From positions 124,001 to 188,000 of the forward strand of contig JAIYBZ010000035.1 in assembly GCA_027488255.1 (NCBI GenBank): a stretch of DNA of 64,000 bases, read 5' to 3'. Shown here piece by piece: positions 48,437 to 56,773 of this stretch; position 1 is the stretch's first letter; every line of letters starts with the position of its first letter. The stretch is from Comamonadaceae bacterium (GTDB taxonomy: Bacteria; Pseudomonadota; Gammaproteobacteria; Burkholderiales; Burkholderiaceae_C). The notes beneath the pieces were generated by a model. The model worked only from the letters and a program-made list of their open reading frames with translations. It was not told the DNA's origin and made no database searches. A program made the translations under genes and the position numbers.

Positions 48437-48715
48437 GCTTGGCTGTCCTTATATGTGGCAGCAATGGTCTTGTTTTTTTGAGTTCTTTGTAATGACGTGA
48501 AGCATGAGTAAAAGATGATTTTTAAAGTTTATTAGACATCTGGCTGTCAAGAAAATGATAGAATTAAAATTAACTTTTATCACATTTATGTCATCCAAAG
48601 AATTCAATCTCGTCGGCTCGAAATTTCCTTGCCAACGACTGTATCTGACATGCCTTCATAAAGTCTGTGCGGGAAGCTTATGGGTGGGATTCTTTGAACC
48701 TACCGAGGGTAAATC

Positions 48716-49429
48716 ATGAACGCGTGGCATGAGGATTTGCTGAACCTACTGGTGACGCCAATCACGTGCCCAGAGCATATTTTTGGAAGTATTGAACGGG
48801 TGGCCTCCAAACTGGGTTTTGACCATATTGCCTACGGATTTCAGGCACCTTACCCGGTGACTCAACCCAAGATTACACTGCTCAATAACTACCCTGGCCC
48901 CTGGCAAGAACATTACAGCCGCTCAGGATTCTTGTTCACAGACCCCACGGTGATTCACGGCAGACAAAGCCAAGACCCTTTGATCTGGAATGATCAAGCA
49001 TTTGTCACCAACCCGACCCTGTGGCAAGATGCGCAAGACCATGGCATCAGAGTCGGCTGGGCACAGTCCAGTCTAGACGGTACTGGTGCTGGCAGTTTGC
49101 TCACACTTTGCCGTAGTCACGAACCTGTGACCGATGGCGAGCTACAAGCCAAAGAACCCGGTATGCGCTGGTTGGTGCAAGTCGCCCATGTGAGTCTGTC
49201 AAAGGCAATATTGGCCAAAGACGCACATGTCTGCACGCACTTGACCCTTCGGGAACGTGAGGTCTTGCAATGGACAGCCGATGGAAAATCGGCGCAAGAC
49301 ATTGCCGACATTTTGGTCTTGAGTAAAAGCGTGGTCGACTTCCACCTGAAGAACAGCATTAAAAAGCTAGACAGCCCCAACAAAACCGCTGCCGTGGCGC
49401 GTGCTGTTTTGCTGGGCTGGCTACGCTGA
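48716..49429 (+). CDS. LuxR-family quorum-sensing regulator
   Basis: 237 residues. The N-terminal autoinducer domain (about residues 15-165) keeps the acyl-homoserine-lactone contact residues Trp63, Tyr67, Asp76, Pro77 and Trp91. The C-terminal GerE/LuxR HTH ('LTLREREVLQWTADGKSAQD' onward) keeps Glu180, Leu184 and Gly190. It should bind AHL and DNA. It is followed by an RsaM-like gene and a luxI homologue on the same strand, so it is a cognate receptor and not an orphan. Confidence 0.94.
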   Translation: MNAWHEDLLNLLVTPITCPEHIFGSIERVASKLGFDHIAYGFQAPYPVTQPKITLLNNYPGPWQEHYSRSGFLFTDPTVIHGRQSQDPLIWNDQAFVTNPTLWQDAQDHGIRVGWAQSSLDGTGAGSLLTLCRSHEPVTDGELQAKEPGMRWLVQVAHVSLSKAILAKDAHVCTHLTLREREVLQWTADGKSAQDIADILVLSKSVVDFHLKNSIKKLDSPNKTAAVARAVLLGWLR

Positions 49430-49466
49430 TCGACAAACCAGCACTCAAACGGGCATACTGCCTGCC

Positions 49467-49856
49467 ATGAAAATCACCGACATGGGCTTGGTGCAGGCTA
49501 CCATGCAAGAGCTGCTTAACCTGCGGCTGGAACATTTTTTTTCGGCTGTGGATGTAGGCCCTGAAGACTTACCGCCTAATCAGCGTTGTGGCACCGTGAC
49601 GACCGTAATGGGTTACACCGAATGGCTTTGCAGTGCAGAGTTTCCCATCACCATAGGCTGGGACTGGCATGTTTTGACAACGGATCACAGTATCCATTGG
49701 CAACGTGAAGAACTTCCTCGAACCAACATCCAATTACTCAATGAATACGGACAGGCCTTGGTTTGGGAGGACAGCTTGCGTGTTCTGGCTTCATGGGTGG
49801 ATGCCCAAGCATGGCAAAAGGACATGGTGCAGGCTGTGAGCACCGGTCAAACTTGA
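49467..49856 (+). CDS. RsaM-like (DUF4902) quorum-sensing modulator
   Basis: 129 residues. The pattern 'VMGYTEWLCS', 'FPITIGWDWHV' and 'LPRTNIQLLNEYGQAL' resembles the RsaM/DUF4902 family. In Burkholderia and Pseudomonas fuscovaginae, RsaM lies between luxR- and luxI-type genes and damps AHL production. The position here is exactly that. ATG 49467 is chosen as the normal N-terminus and lacks a strong ribosome-binding site. The family is recognised from memory of the motif, so it should be confirmed. Confidence 0.7.
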   Translation: MKITDMGLVQATMQELLNLRLEHFFSAVDVGPEDLPPNQRCGTVTTVMGYTEWLCSAEFPITIGWDWHVLTTDHSIHWQREELPRTNIQLLNEYGQALVWEDSLRVLASWVDAQAWQKDMVQAVSTGQT

Positions 49857-49949
49857 TCAATGCGCATGGAATGACATCCAAAGCTGGAACAGCAGATGCC
49901 CATAGGGCATAGTCCGAAAAAAATTTACAAGACCAAGGTTGGCCTGTCA

Positions 49950-49969
49950 ACCTACTTTTTTTAGTAGCT
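49950..49969. promoter_or_regulatory. Candidate lux box upstream of luxI
   Basis: ACCTACT (49950-49956) and AGTAGCT (49963-49969) form a 20-base dyad with six of seven pairs matching. Length and ACCT/AGGT-type ends resemble lux/las boxes. It is about 58 bases before the luxI start, the usual position for LuxR activation. The centre is a T-run, which is unusual. Confidence 0.5.
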
Positions 49970-50026
49970 TACCAAAACGCTACCCATTTCATAGCATCCA
50001 TACCAAGTTCAAGAACGAACGAATGG

Positions 50027-50632
50027 ATGAATTTCATGTGGCAATACAGCACCGGAACCAGGCAACAACTGCCACCCCAGCTCTTTGAGCAAATGGGGCT
50101 CTACCGCCGTGAAGTTTTCATCAACCAACTGGGGTGGGAACTGAGCACCGTCAATGGTATGGAGCTGGATGAATTTGACGGCCCGGATGCGGTGTATGTC
50201 TGCTCGCACGATGACGATGGACAAGTCAGTGGGGTGGCCCGTTTGTTACCAACGACTGCGCCATACTTGATGAAAAAAGTGTTTCCCGAACTTTGGGGTG
50301 GAAAACAGCTTCCAAATGATCCAAAGATTTGGGAACTGTCCCGCTTTGCAGCAGCTACGCCATATTCAAGTGGGCCGATTGAACATCAAGCATCTGCAAA
50401 ACATGCATCAGAGCTTCTTCGTAACGTGATGCGGGTGGCTTCATTGCTTGGCGCTCAGACCTTAATTACCGTGTCGCCTGTGGGGATGGAGAGGTTGTTA
50501 AGACTGAATGACTTTTGTGCAAAACGAGCGGGTCTTCCAATGAAATGTGGTTTTGAAAGTATCACATCATTAGTCATTGGACCTGCTTCTTTAGCGGCAC
50601 TAGTTCCTGCAGAGGGAACTAAAGATGACTAG
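50027..50632 (+). CDS. Acyl-homoserine-lactone synthase (LuxI family)
   Basis: 201 residues. The full set of invariant residues of the family is present: Arg27, Phe31, Trp37, Asp48, Asp51, Arg72, Glu103 and Arg106 ('YRREVFINQLGWELS', 'ELDEFDGPD', 'GVARLLPT', 'WELSRFA'). It makes an AHL from S-adenosylmethionine and acyl-ACP; the acyl chain cannot be predicted. It is the signal partner of the luxR product and has a candidate lux box upstream, giving positive feedback. Confidence 0.95.
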   Translation: MNFMWQYSTGTRQQLPPQLFEQMGLYRREVFINQLGWELSTVNGMELDEFDGPDAVYVCSHDDDGQVSGVARLLPTTAPYLMKKVFPELWGGKQLPNDPKIWELSRFAAATPYSSGPIEHQASAKHASELLRNVMRVASLLGAQTLITVSPVGMERLLRLNDFCAKRAGLPMKCGFESITSLVIGPASLAALVPAEGTKDD

Positions 50633-50715
50633 GCGAGACTCCTTGATGCCATGGAGGCGGCACCTACATTGCACCCTGCGAGGAAAGCGAAGGCCGTTGG
50701 ATCGTACAAGGGCAC

Positions 50716-50925
50716 ATGCCCAGCAAAGCTCAGCATTGGCCAAGCGAAAGCAGAGTTGTGTTTCAGAGTGAAAACAGCCAATGCTTAGATGTGGCTGCTA
50801 TAGCTAGTGCATTGAGGAGCAGATTGAATAGGACTTTGCCAGATGCTGCGATGCTCGTGCTTTCTGTGAAGCCCCTCCGCCCAAAGAGATCTGCAGCTAG
50901 CTACTCTCGTTTGGTACATCAGTAA
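50716..50925 (+). CDS. Short frame of unknown status between luxI and the AfsA-like gene
   Basis: 69 codons. The same frame stays open upstream for about 20 more codons without a start, which suggests the tail of a broken gene. No domain is recognised. It may be only a leader region of the following operon. Confidence 0.3.
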   Translation: MPSKAQHWPSESRVVFQSENSQCLDVAAIASALRSRLNRTLPDAAMLVLSVKPLRPKRSAASYSRLVHQ

Positions 50926-50933
50926 AAAATCAA

Positions 50934-52145
50934 GTGAAATTCCACGATATGCAGTATAAGAAGCCCCCCGAAGCCATTGTGCACAAACACCGAAGCGACG
51001 ATGTTTTTATCTGCAATTGTCGGGCTGCGTTACCAGTGTTTTTTAATGTCGACCTCTTGCAAATGTCGAATTTAGACAGTCAGGACTTGTTAGCCATTCA
51101 AGGCTGCTATCGTGACGTTGATACGGGGCGGGAAACGAGCAACAATATTTATCTTCTGAAAAATATTCCTTGGAAAATGCAATCAGAACAGGACGGCTTT
51201 GGTGAGTCAAGTCAAAAGACTGTATCTTGGCTTAATGCCTATTATTTAAAGACAGATGATGAGTATCGGTTGCGAGAGTGTGCTATTCCAGAGAGCATAC
51301 AAAATGAAATGATGGCAGTAGTTTCCGGGGAGACTTTGTCTGAGTACGCTAGATATCGTGCGTCCATAGTGCTCGATAAGTTGACTGGCATCCGTAGCTC
51401 ACCTAACTTTCACTGCACAGTTTATAACGATACCAAGCACTACTATTTTTATGGAAAGAGACACGAGCATGTTCCAGGAATACAGCTTATGGAAATTGCT
51501 CGTCAAGCTTTTTATGCACATTTCTATAAGTTCAATAAACATACGCGGGAGTCTGTGAACTTATCAATTCTTAACTTCAACTGCGAATTCGTTAGCTATC
51601 TCCAATCGAACTATGCTGTATTGATTGCAGTTGAGACTCTTTCGTGTGTCATCGAGGGTGCTTCGCGGGAAAAGCATCATCTCCGTGCTACGTTCACCCA
51701 AGAAGGTCATGTTGCATGCATCATTGAAATGGTAGGCACTGTCGTAGGATCCAAGCTTTTTAATAAGCTTCGAGACATCAAGCCGCCTACGAGTCATGCA
51801 TTTTCTCCGATTTGTAATGAAAATAAAGTAATTGTTTTGTTGAGTCATATTGGCGGCGATTTGGTAGAAGGAGAAATTACCTCCGTATCTGCAGATATGT
51901 TGTTTATGCGAGCACCGAATTCCAGTAACCCAATTGAATGCAATGGGGATTATAAATTTCACCTATTTACACAGCACCAAGGAGCTATTACCGGAAATGG
52001 GGTGCTCGTTCCTAGTCATGCTGGAGAAAAAAGGGGGGCAATGGCAATTCGAATTACGGATTGGACCAAGGGCTCTGGAGCAAAGTTTAGGGAGTTTATC
52101 AAGATGGACTGCTACCTGATTGAATCAGATTACGCCGTCGCCTGA
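50934..52145 (+). CDS. AfsA-family hot-dog protein (A-factor synthase-like)
   Basis: 403 residues. The signature 'HEHVPGIQLMEIARQAFYAH' (residues 177-196) matches the second half of the AfsA domain ('DHVPGMxLLEAARQ' in Streptomyces). The N-terminal 'AIVHKHRSDDVFICN' resembles the start of the first AfsA repeat, which is otherwise poorly conserved. AfsA joins a beta-ketoacyl chain to dihydroxyacetone phosphate in gamma-butyrolactone synthesis. The last ~110 residues ('LLSHIGGDLVEGEITSVSAD' onward) look like an extra beta-rich, possibly PilZ-like, domain. The start may be GTG 50934 or ATG 50949. It is the most AT-rich gene of the cluster. Confidence 0.75.
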   Translation: MKFHDMQYKKPPEAIVHKHRSDDVFICNCRAALPVFFNVDLLQMSNLDSQDLLAIQGCYRDVDTGRETSNNIYLLKNIPWKMQSEQDGFGESSQKTVSWLNAYYLKTDDEYRLRECAIPESIQNEMMAVVSGETLSEYARYRASIVLDKLTGIRSSPNFHCTVYNDTKHYYFYGKRHEHVPGIQLMEIARQAFYAHFYKFNKHTRESVNLSILNFNCEFVSYLQSNYAVLIAVETLSCVIEGASREKHHLRATFTQEGHVACIIEMVGTVVGSKLFNKLRDIKPPTSHAFSPICNENKVIVLLSHIGGDLVEGEITSVSADMLFMRAPNSSNPIECNGDYKFHLFTQHQGAITGNGVLVPSHAGEKRGAMAIRITDWTKGSGAKFREFIKMDCYLIESDYAVA

Positions 52146-52153
52146 TCGAAACT

Positions 52154-53314
52154 ATGCACATGAAAACTGTAAAAATCCATCCATTCGAGCGGGTCTTGAT
52201 GCCCATGTATGTGCGCGGACATAAACTGAAAAACCGCTTGTTTTTCGCGCCGATGGGATTGGATCTTGCGAACCGGGACGGCACGTTTTCGGATGAGTTG
52301 TTCGAGTTTTACCGCGGCATCATTAATGGCGGTTGCGGCTTTCTAGTACTCAGTAATGCTTCGGTGTCCCAATACTCGATTCTTCAGCCGAACGGACTTC
52401 GGTTATTCAACGAAACACAGTCTCTGTCCTTGCAAAAGATTGTGCGACTTGCGCAAGAAGCGCAAACCTTAGTTGGCGTGCAATTGCAGCACTACGGCGG
52501 GCAAGGCGTGACGACCTATACGCGCGGCAAGGAATTGCTGACGCCGAGTGGCGTGCCCTGCGCGACGTTGAAGAAAAAGGACTCGCGCTACCGAGTACGG
52601 GTGATGACGCTGGAAGATATCGAAATCGTCAAGGCGCAGTTTGTCGAATCTGCCAGGTTGGCAGAGTTGTCTGGTACCAAGTTGATTCAGTTGCAAGCAT
52701 CAAACGGTTATTTGCTAGGCAGCTTCCAATCGCCAGCCACTAATCTTCGTACCGATCAGTATGGTGGCAATGCGGTAGCGCGTGGCCGTTTTTTGCTGGA
52801 AGTCATACAGGCGATACGCGCAACAATTTCAACTAGCACCATGCTCAGTTTGCGTTTGGGTGTGGATGACTACCTCGGCGACAAGGGTACGGTTGCCACA
52901 GACTTTGAAACGCTGATTCCAATGTATGAAGAGGCAGGTATCGACTTAATTGAGGCTTCGATTTGTGTTGCAGATACATTTTCCGTTCTCACTGGTGATG
53001 CGCCTGAGGTCAGTGCGCTACTGCACTTAGCTACTAAAACCATTAAAAGCTATGCTACGGTGCCAGTAGGTTTTGCCGGACTGGTTCGATCAGTCGAACA
53101 GGCAGAGGAAATATTGGCGAATGGTATAGCCGATTTTGTCGGGATGGCGCGTGCCTTGTTTGCTGACAATGATCTAATTATTAAAAGCTTAAATGGGCGA
53201 CAAGATGAAATCAATTGGTGCCTGTGGGACGGCAAGTGCTTCAAGGACAAACACAATCCTCGCTATCAGCGTGTGTATTGCTGTGTTAATCCAAAATATA
53301 AGCGACCAGAGTAA
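52154..53314 (+). CDS. Old Yellow Enzyme-type NADH:flavin oxidoreductase
   Basis: 386 residues forming one TIM barrel. FMN and substrate motifs are 'NRLFFAPMGLDLANRDGTFS', 'VGVQLQHYGGQGV', 'LIQLQASNGYLLGSFQSPAT' and 'GFAGLVRSVEQAEEILANGI'. The C-terminus has a cysteine cluster ('WCLWDGKCF' and 'VYCCVNPKY') reminiscent of the iron-sulfur site of dienoyl-CoA reductase relatives, but the flavin/NAD domains that normally follow are absent. It should reduce an activated C=C bond. It starts nine bases after the AfsA-like gene. Confidence 0.85.
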   Translation: MHMKTVKIHPFERVLMPMYVRGHKLKNRLFFAPMGLDLANRDGTFSDELFEFYRGIINGGCGFLVLSNASVSQYSILQPNGLRLFNETQSLSLQKIVRLAQEAQTLVGVQLQHYGGQGVTTYTRGKELLTPSGVPCATLKKKDSRYRVRVMTLEDIEIVKAQFVESARLAELSGTKLIQLQASNGYLLGSFQSPATNLRTDQYGGNAVARGRFLLEVIQAIRATISTSTMLSLRLGVDDYLGDKGTVATDFETLIPMYEEAGIDLIEASICVADTFSVLTGDAPEVSALLHLATKTIKSYATVPVGFAGLVRSVEQAEEILANGIADFVGMARALFADNDLIIKSLNGRQDEINWCLWDGKCFKDKHNPRYQRVYCCVNPKYKRPE

Positions 53315-53426
53315 ATGATTAAGTCAATACTTTTCATTAGCATGTAGGGAAACTGGAAAGATGCCATTTTCAATGCGAATTGGAACACGCCATCACTTTC
53401 ATTTCACTTTTACAAGGATCGAATAT

Positions 53427-54203
53427 ATGCGTTTTGCAAACAAGGTTTTGTTGGTTACCGGTGGTACACAAGGTATTGGTCTGGAAGTTGCGCTGACAGC
53501 AGCGCAGGAAGGCGCACTCGTGACCGTCTGCGGGCGTGGCGTGGACAAGGGCCAACGCGCACTGGAAGAAGCGGCTAAACGTGGTTTGCAGCTCGATTTC
53601 GTTGAATGCAATGTTCAAGATGCAAACAGTGTATCGCAGCTGATAGCGTGCATCGTTGCCAAGCATGGAAAAATCGACCTCGCCTTCAATAATGCAGGCA
53701 TTACCGCCGAACATGCGAAGCTGGGTGAGTCGTCGATTGACAACTGGCGCAAAGTGATCGATATCAATCTGATCGGTACCTATCTTTGTATGAAATACGA
53801 AATCTCCAACATGGTGCAAAACGATGGCGGTGTGATCGTCAACACCAGTTCGGCCGCAGGTGTAATGGCGATTGCCGGGCAAGCAGCGTATGTGGCGAGC
53901 AAGGCGGCAATTATTGGGCTGACCCAAAGTGCTGCGATTGACTACGCAAACACATTCAAGGGCCCGCAGATTCGTATCAATGCAGTAGCACCAGGCCCGA
54001 TTTTGGGTGGCATGAACGATGACAAGAATCTCAACGAAAATCCAACTCGTACCGAGAAAAAGCTAGCGTCAACTGCGATGCATCGTTTTGGTACTGGGCA
54101 GGAAGTTGCGCAAACCGTGTTGTGGTTGCTGTCTGCCGAAAGTAGCTATATCACCGGTGCCGTGATTCCCGTCGATGGTGGCTATGCTGCCGGCAAATTC
54201 TGA
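53427..54203 (+). CDS. Short-chain dehydrogenase/reductase (classical SDR)
   Basis: 258 residues with all SDR motifs intact: 'LLVTGGTQGIGLEVA', 'DLAFNNAGI', Ser in 'GVIVNTSSAAGVMAI', 'YVASK', and a C-terminal 'YITGAVIPVDGGYAAGKF'. It is likely NAD(P)-dependent and reduces a ketone or oxidises an alcohol. ATG 53427 is preferred (AAGGAT upstream). The next SDR gene begins inside its stop (TGATG). Confidence 0.9.
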   Translation: MRFANKVLLVTGGTQGIGLEVALTAAQEGALVTVCGRGVDKGQRALEEAAKRGLQLDFVECNVQDANSVSQLIACIVAKHGKIDLAFNNAGITAEHAKLGESSIDNWRKVIDINLIGTYLCMKYEISNMVQNDGGVIVNTSSAAGVMAIAGQAAYVASKAAIIGLTQSAAIDYANTFKGPQIRINAVAPGPILGGMNDDKNLNENPTRTEKKLASTAMHRFGTGQEVAQTVLWLLSAESSYITGAVIPVDGGYAAGKF

Positions 54204-54955
54204 TGATAAGCATACCCCCCATGAAAGATGCATTTATATCTGGTGTGAGCACAGGTATTGGCCTGAGCCTTGCCAAACAATTGTTGGCGCAAGGTTATCG
54301 GGTTTATGGCGTCAGCCGCCGTGAGCCTGCAGAGCTGATTGCAGATTCGAATTTCCGCTTTTGCGCACTCGATTTTGCCAACAGCAATGCTGCTGCGCAG
54401 GCATTGACCGGCTTTATCGAACGCGAAAAAATCACCAAATTGTCCAAACTTTTTCTTAATGTCGGACATTTTGGCAAGCGCATCGCACCGGTACACAAAG
54501 TATCGGTAGCAGACTTGGAAGATATGGTTAGGGTCAATGTGTGGTCGCACAAAGTACTGCTTGATTGCCTTTTGATTCAAAAAGTTGCGATTCAAGATAC
54601 AGTTTTTTCTTCATCGATCGCAGGCGTACGTGCGCGAGCTGGCAATAGCGGTTATGCAATCACCAAGGCAGCACTAAACATGATGGCGAAATTGTATGCG
54701 ATCGAAAATCCGACAATTCGCTTCTTGGTGTTGGGTCTGTGTAACGTTGATACTTTTTTGAGCAAAACAATAGGCTCACTGCCACTCGAAGGCGATTTCC
54801 CGGAGATCATTAAATTGCGAGAACGCGCCCAAGACCCGCACTATCTAATCAGCGCCGACAAGCGCGCGGCTGACATCCTCGGATTATTCGAACCCACCCA
54901 ATTTGACAAAGTGCCGAATGGTGACTTCGTCGAAATTCGTACCCTTCTTGCATAA
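54203..54955 (+). CDS. Short-chain dehydrogenase/reductase, divergent
   Basis: 250 residues. The nucleotide motif is 'AFISGVSTGIGLSLAKQLL', and the active site has Ser in 'FSSSIAGVRARAG' and 'YAITK'. The NNAG motif is replaced by 'LNVGHFG'. It is coupled to the preceding SDR by a TGATG overlap; ATG 54221 is an alternative start that would give the usual short N-terminus. Substrate is unknown. Confidence 0.85.
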   Translation: MISIPPMKDAFISGVSTGIGLSLAKQLLAQGYRVYGVSRREPAELIADSNFRFCALDFANSNAAAQALTGFIEREKITKLSKLFLNVGHFGKRIAPVHKVSVADLEDMVRVNVWSHKVLLDCLLIQKVAIQDTVFSSSIAGVRARAGNSGYAITKAALNMMAKLYAIENPTIRFLVLGLCNVDTFLSKTIGSLPLEGDFPEIIKLRERAQDPHYLISADKRAADILGLFEPTQFDKVPNGDFVEIRTLLA

Positions 54956-54992
54956 CATAATTGTATCCAGCATATTTTGAGAACGTCATTTT

Positions 54993-55586
54993 ATGAAAAT
55001 ACTTGCTATCGTCGCTCATCCCAATCTGTCCGAATCTCGTGTCAACAAAGTATGGGCTGAATCTTTGATGAAGTGCCCGGATGTCACCGTGCGTGATTTG
55101 ACTGCCGAATATCCAAACATGGACGTGGACGTCCTGTTGGAACAGGAACTGCTGTTGGCGCATGCCCGCATCGCTTTTCTATTCCCGCTGTACTGGTATT
55201 CTTCGCCAGCGATTTTGAAACAATGGTTGGATCTGGTGCTGCAACCCGGGTTTGCTTACGGCATCGGTGGTGACAAATTAGAAGGCAAAGAGTTTGTGGT
55301 TGCCACTGCAATCGGCAGCAACCGTGAAGGCTATCGTGCCGGTAATCACAATAACTATACGGTGGATGAGTTGCTGCGCCCGTTCCAGCAATCGGTAAAT
55401 TACATCGGTGGGCGCTACCTGCCACCATTCTGTTTCTATCGTTCGATTGTGGCCAGCGAAGAAGAAATCGGGCAAAGCGCAAACAGCTTGGTTGCCTATT
55501 TGACCGATGCCGATTTCAACCCGAAACGCGATCATGAACGCCTCGTGATCGACGCGATGGAGGCCATGGTCTCCCGAGTTCTATGA
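54993..55586 (+). CDS. Flavodoxin-like NAD(P)H:quinone oxidoreductase
   Basis: 197 residues of the Flavodoxin_2 family (KefF/MdaB/NQO-like). It has 'MKILAIVAHPNLSESRVNK', 'LFPLYWYSSPAILKQWLDLV' and 'GFAYGIGGDKLEGKEFVVAT'. It transfers hydride from NAD(P)H to quinones or similar acceptors through FMN. The following exporter gene starts within its stop (ATGA). Confidence 0.9.
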   Translation: MKILAIVAHPNLSESRVNKVWAESLMKCPDVTVRDLTAEYPNMDVDVLLEQELLLAHARIAFLFPLYWYSSPAILKQWLDLVLQPGFAYGIGGDKLEGKEFVVATAIGSNREGYRAGNHNNYTVDELLRPFQQSVNYIGGRYLPPFCFYRSIVASEEEIGQSANSLVAYLTDADFNPKRDHERLVIDAMEAMVSRVL

Positions 55587-55984
55587 GCGCGGATGCGCCA
55601 ATTGCCATGAAAGCGAAATTTGCCCGCTATGCCGAATGGATCATTCGGTACCGGATGGCGGTCGTTGTCATTGTTGTCCTGATCACTGGCTTGGCTTTGT
55701 TCCAAGCGCAAAAAGTCAAGTTGATCATTGATATGAATGCGACATTACCGCAATCGCATCCGTATATCGCCACCACGAATGATGTGGACACTATATTTGG
55801 CTCGAAGTATGTGGTCGTGGTGGGAATTTCACCGAAAAGTGGCGATATCTACAGTCCGGCCTTCATCGACAAGGTCAAGCGCATCAGCGATGCTCTGGCT
55901 AAGACACCGGGTATCTTGCCAGACAACACGGACTTGGCGCGACGGCGGCTATGTTTCACTATCCACTGCAAGGTAATAACCTAG
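55583..55984 (+). pseudogene. Truncated RND/MMPL-family exporter (N-terminus only)
   Basis: 133 codons. The first membrane helix ('MAVVVIVVLITGLALFQAQK') and the start of the periplasmic domain ('ATLPQSHPYIATTNDVDTIF', 'YVVVVGISPKSGDIYSPAFI') are those of MMPL-type RND proteins, which are normally about 800 residues. After 'TPGILPDN' (about 55930) the homology ends and the frame runs into unrelated sequence. It cannot form a transporter. Confidence 0.78.
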
Positions 55985-56760
55985 TATTGATCGGGGTTTG
56001 GATGCCACGCATCAGTCAGAATGTCGTTCCGATCAGTCGACCGCCCGGGATCGTATTCGCTGAAACAGTACCAAGCACCAATCAATTTGCGATAAAGCTG
56101 GATCACTCTGGAAGCAGATTGGATTGGTCACTTTCCTATCTCAACGGCGTGAGTCTCAATCCTGAACTCGAATTGGGTCGTGTCTCAAGCGACAGCATCG
56201 GCGTGCTGATGCGTCACAAGCGCGTTAGTGTGTTTGGCACGGATGCTGCAACTGTGATCGGCTCTTATGGATTGTGTGTAGAAGTCGCGTACACCCGGAC
56301 TGAGGTTGGTACCAAATTAAATGGATTCCATACAACCAAACCTTTCCTTTACATGGTTTTTGGTGGTGACAGAACGTTTGACAATGGCCTTAATGTCAAT
56401 CTCCAGTACTTTCTTTACCGTGTTTTTGGATATGTCGATCCACGCGGCATTTCCGATCCGTTGTCACGTAGCATTGGGATTGAAAATGCCATTGCTACAC
56501 ATCAGCTTGATTCGCACAAGCAAGGTGTAAGTTTTCGCGTCAGTAAAAAATGGATAAATGACACTCTTGAATGCGAGATTGCAACAGTAATATCGCTCAG
56601 TACCTCAGACTTTATCTTAAAGCCGAGGCTTATTTACGCAGTCAACGATCAGATCAAGATGTCGGCAGGTGTTGATCTGTTTAGGGGAAATAAAAACACA
56701 TTCTTCGGACGACTCAAAGATACTTCGACAGCTTTTGTTGAATTTAAATACAGTTTTTGA
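55951..56760 (+). pseudogene. 3' part of an outer-membrane beta-barrel protein gene (DUF1302-like)
   Basis: 269 codons. Alternating hydrophobic/polar strands and an ending of 'KDTSTAFVEFKYSF' (terminal Phe) mark an outer-membrane beta-barrel. 'IKLDHSGSRLDWSLSYLNGV' resembles the DUF1302 family, which often lies beside MMPL exporters. There is no signal peptide and the 5' part is missing; it begins where the MMPL fragment breaks off, so a deletion probably fused the two. The remaining part may still be expressed from an internal ATG but could not be exported. Confidence 0.6.
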
Positions 56761-56773
56761 CGATATAACAGAT

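Noticed and set aside
50601..50621. Perfect dyad TAGTTCC/GGAACTA near the end of luxI as a terminator
   Set aside because: Lies inside the coding region and has no T-run after it.
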